This document shows, in pieces, positions 5,818 through 6,372 of a stretch of 6,372 bases of DNA; the stretch's first letter is position 1, and every line of letters starts with the position of its first letter. The DNA is from Myxococcota bacterium. GTDB taxonomy: Bacteria; Myxococcota_A; UBA9160; PR03. The notes beneath the pieces were generated by a model that worked only from the letters and a program-made list of their open reading frames with translations, searched no databases and was not told where the DNA came from. The translations under genes and the position numbers were made by a program. The stretch is taken from the NCBI GenBank assembly GCA_030066475.1, contig JASJBO010000402.1, positions 1 to 6,372 on the forward strand, in the 5' to 3' direction.

Positions 5818-6372
5818 TCACTCCGACTGCATCAGATAGGCCAGGCCGAGCGCGGCCAGGGCGGGGACGGCACAGGCCGCGGTGAGCACGACCGGGCGCA
5901 GCGCCCGGGCGGCGGCGCCGCTCCCGGCGGGCGCCAGCCCCCCCGGCCCCGCAAAGGGCACCAGCGCCACCAGGGCCAGGGCCGGGCGGCTCACGTCGGG
6001 CAGGAACAGCGCCATGGCGGCCGCGATCGACGCCACGGCCGTGATGCCGCCCAGCGCGGGGGCCGCACCGAAGCCGGCCGGGGCGGCACCGCCGAGCGCC
6101 AGGGCGTAGCCCCACAGCGCGAGGCCGCCGGTCGCTGCGGCGAGCGCCCCCGCGAAGAGCGCGAGCGAGAGCGAGGCGCCCAGGACCGCCACGCCCGCCA
6201 GGCCGAACGCCGTGACCAGCAGCCCGATCGAAGCGCCGAGCGAGCCCTCGCGCGCCGCCAGCTGCTCGAGGCGCGCGAACACGGCCAGGGCGGCGATGGC
6301 CACCGCGATCGTCGCGAGCCAGGCGCGCGCGTCGCCGGCCGCGAGCGGCCGCCAGCCGATCCAGGCGACCGC
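5818..6372 (-). CDS. Multi-spanning inner-membrane protein, family not recognised (partial, 5' end beyond window)
   Basis: The frame is open from the right edge to a TGA at 5818-5820, giving 184 visible residues. A GTG at 6301-6303 could be read as a start, but the frame continues upstream without a stop to the window edge (beginning AVAWIGWRPLAAGDARAW), so the gene is probably longer. The protein is very rich in Ala, Leu and Gly. It has about six hydrophobic stretches, numbered from the edge: about 17-35, 45-66, 68-92, 105-125, 130-147 and 158-181, with few charges between them. No catalytic, haem-binding or transporter motif was found; in particular I see no conserved His pairs, so I cannot call it a YceJ-like cytochrome b561, the partner found beside yceI in E. 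coli. Its coding reality rests on the hydrophobic pattern, an orderly stop, and a 32-bp spacing to the co-directional yceI-like gene, with which it is probably co-transcribed. Overlapping readings in other frames are Arg/Pro-rich and look like GC shadows. Confidence 0.75.
   Translation of the reverse strand, partial: AVAWIGWRPLAAGDARAWLATIAVAIAALAVFARLEQLAAREGSLGASIGLLVTAFGLAGVAVLGASLSLALFAGALAAATGGLALWGYALALGGAAPAGFGAAPALGGITAVASIAAAMALFLPDVSRPALALVALVPFAGPGGLAPAGSGAAARALRPVVLTAACAVPALAALGLAYLMQSE

Noticed and set aside
5198..5839. Plus-strand reading frames of 213 and 75 codons (the latter at 5882-6109) opposite the yceI-like and membrane-protein genes
   Set aside because: They lack recognisable motifs or ribosome binding sites and are complementary to well-supported minus-strand genes.
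5786..6115. Upstream extension of the yceI-like gene by 110 codons
   Set aside because: The extension is Arg/Gly-rich and overlaps the membrane-protein gene out of frame. The ATG at 5783-5785 has a strong GGAGG site and starts a normal signal peptide.

Overview
The window is high-GC DNA (roughly 70% by eye) with strong third-position GC bias. It encodes a two-component RND efflux pump (periplasmic adaptor plus inner-membrane transporter) and a secreted YceI-family protein. This gene content indicates a Gram-negative bacterium with an outer membrane. A GC-rich proteobacterial or Myxococcota-like lineage would fit, but nothing here fixes the taxon.

Layout. Positions 1-40 (minus) hold only the first 13 codons of an unidentified gene that runs off the left edge, preceded by a good ribosome binding site. 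The 142-bp divergent intergenic region (41-182) contains a perfect 18-bp palindrome (144-161), which looks like the operator of the adjacent TetR-family regulator. Positions 183-5169 (plus) form a tightly packed three-gene operon: TetR-type repressor, adaptor (membrane fusion protein) and RND permease. Consecutive genes overlap by 4 bp (ATGA at 833-836, GTGA at 1981-1984). No outer-membrane channel gene is present, so the pump probably borrows a TolC-like protein encoded elsewhere.

The last codons and stop of the permease gene lie inside a 68-bp imperfect palindrome (5114-5181) with perfect 16-bp outer arms. It looks like a dispersed REP/MITE-like element, or a terminator shared by the two convergent operons. 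Only 10 bp beyond it, a minus-strand pair of genes ends: a yceI-like gene (5192-5785) preceded, after a 32-bp gap, by a multi-spanning membrane protein gene (5818 to the right edge, 5' end missing).

Working model. The TetR protein binds the palindrome, represses its own operon and possibly the divergent gene, and is released by a ligand that is probably a pump substrate. The convergent YceI/membrane-protein pair is a separate transcription unit that shares only the intervening hairpin region. No RNA genes, CRISPR arrays, insertion sequences or phage genes were seen. The gene set is ordinary; the parts worth a second look are the operator, the hairpin that forms the permease C-terminus, and a His in place of the second Asp of the permease's TM4 proton-relay motif.
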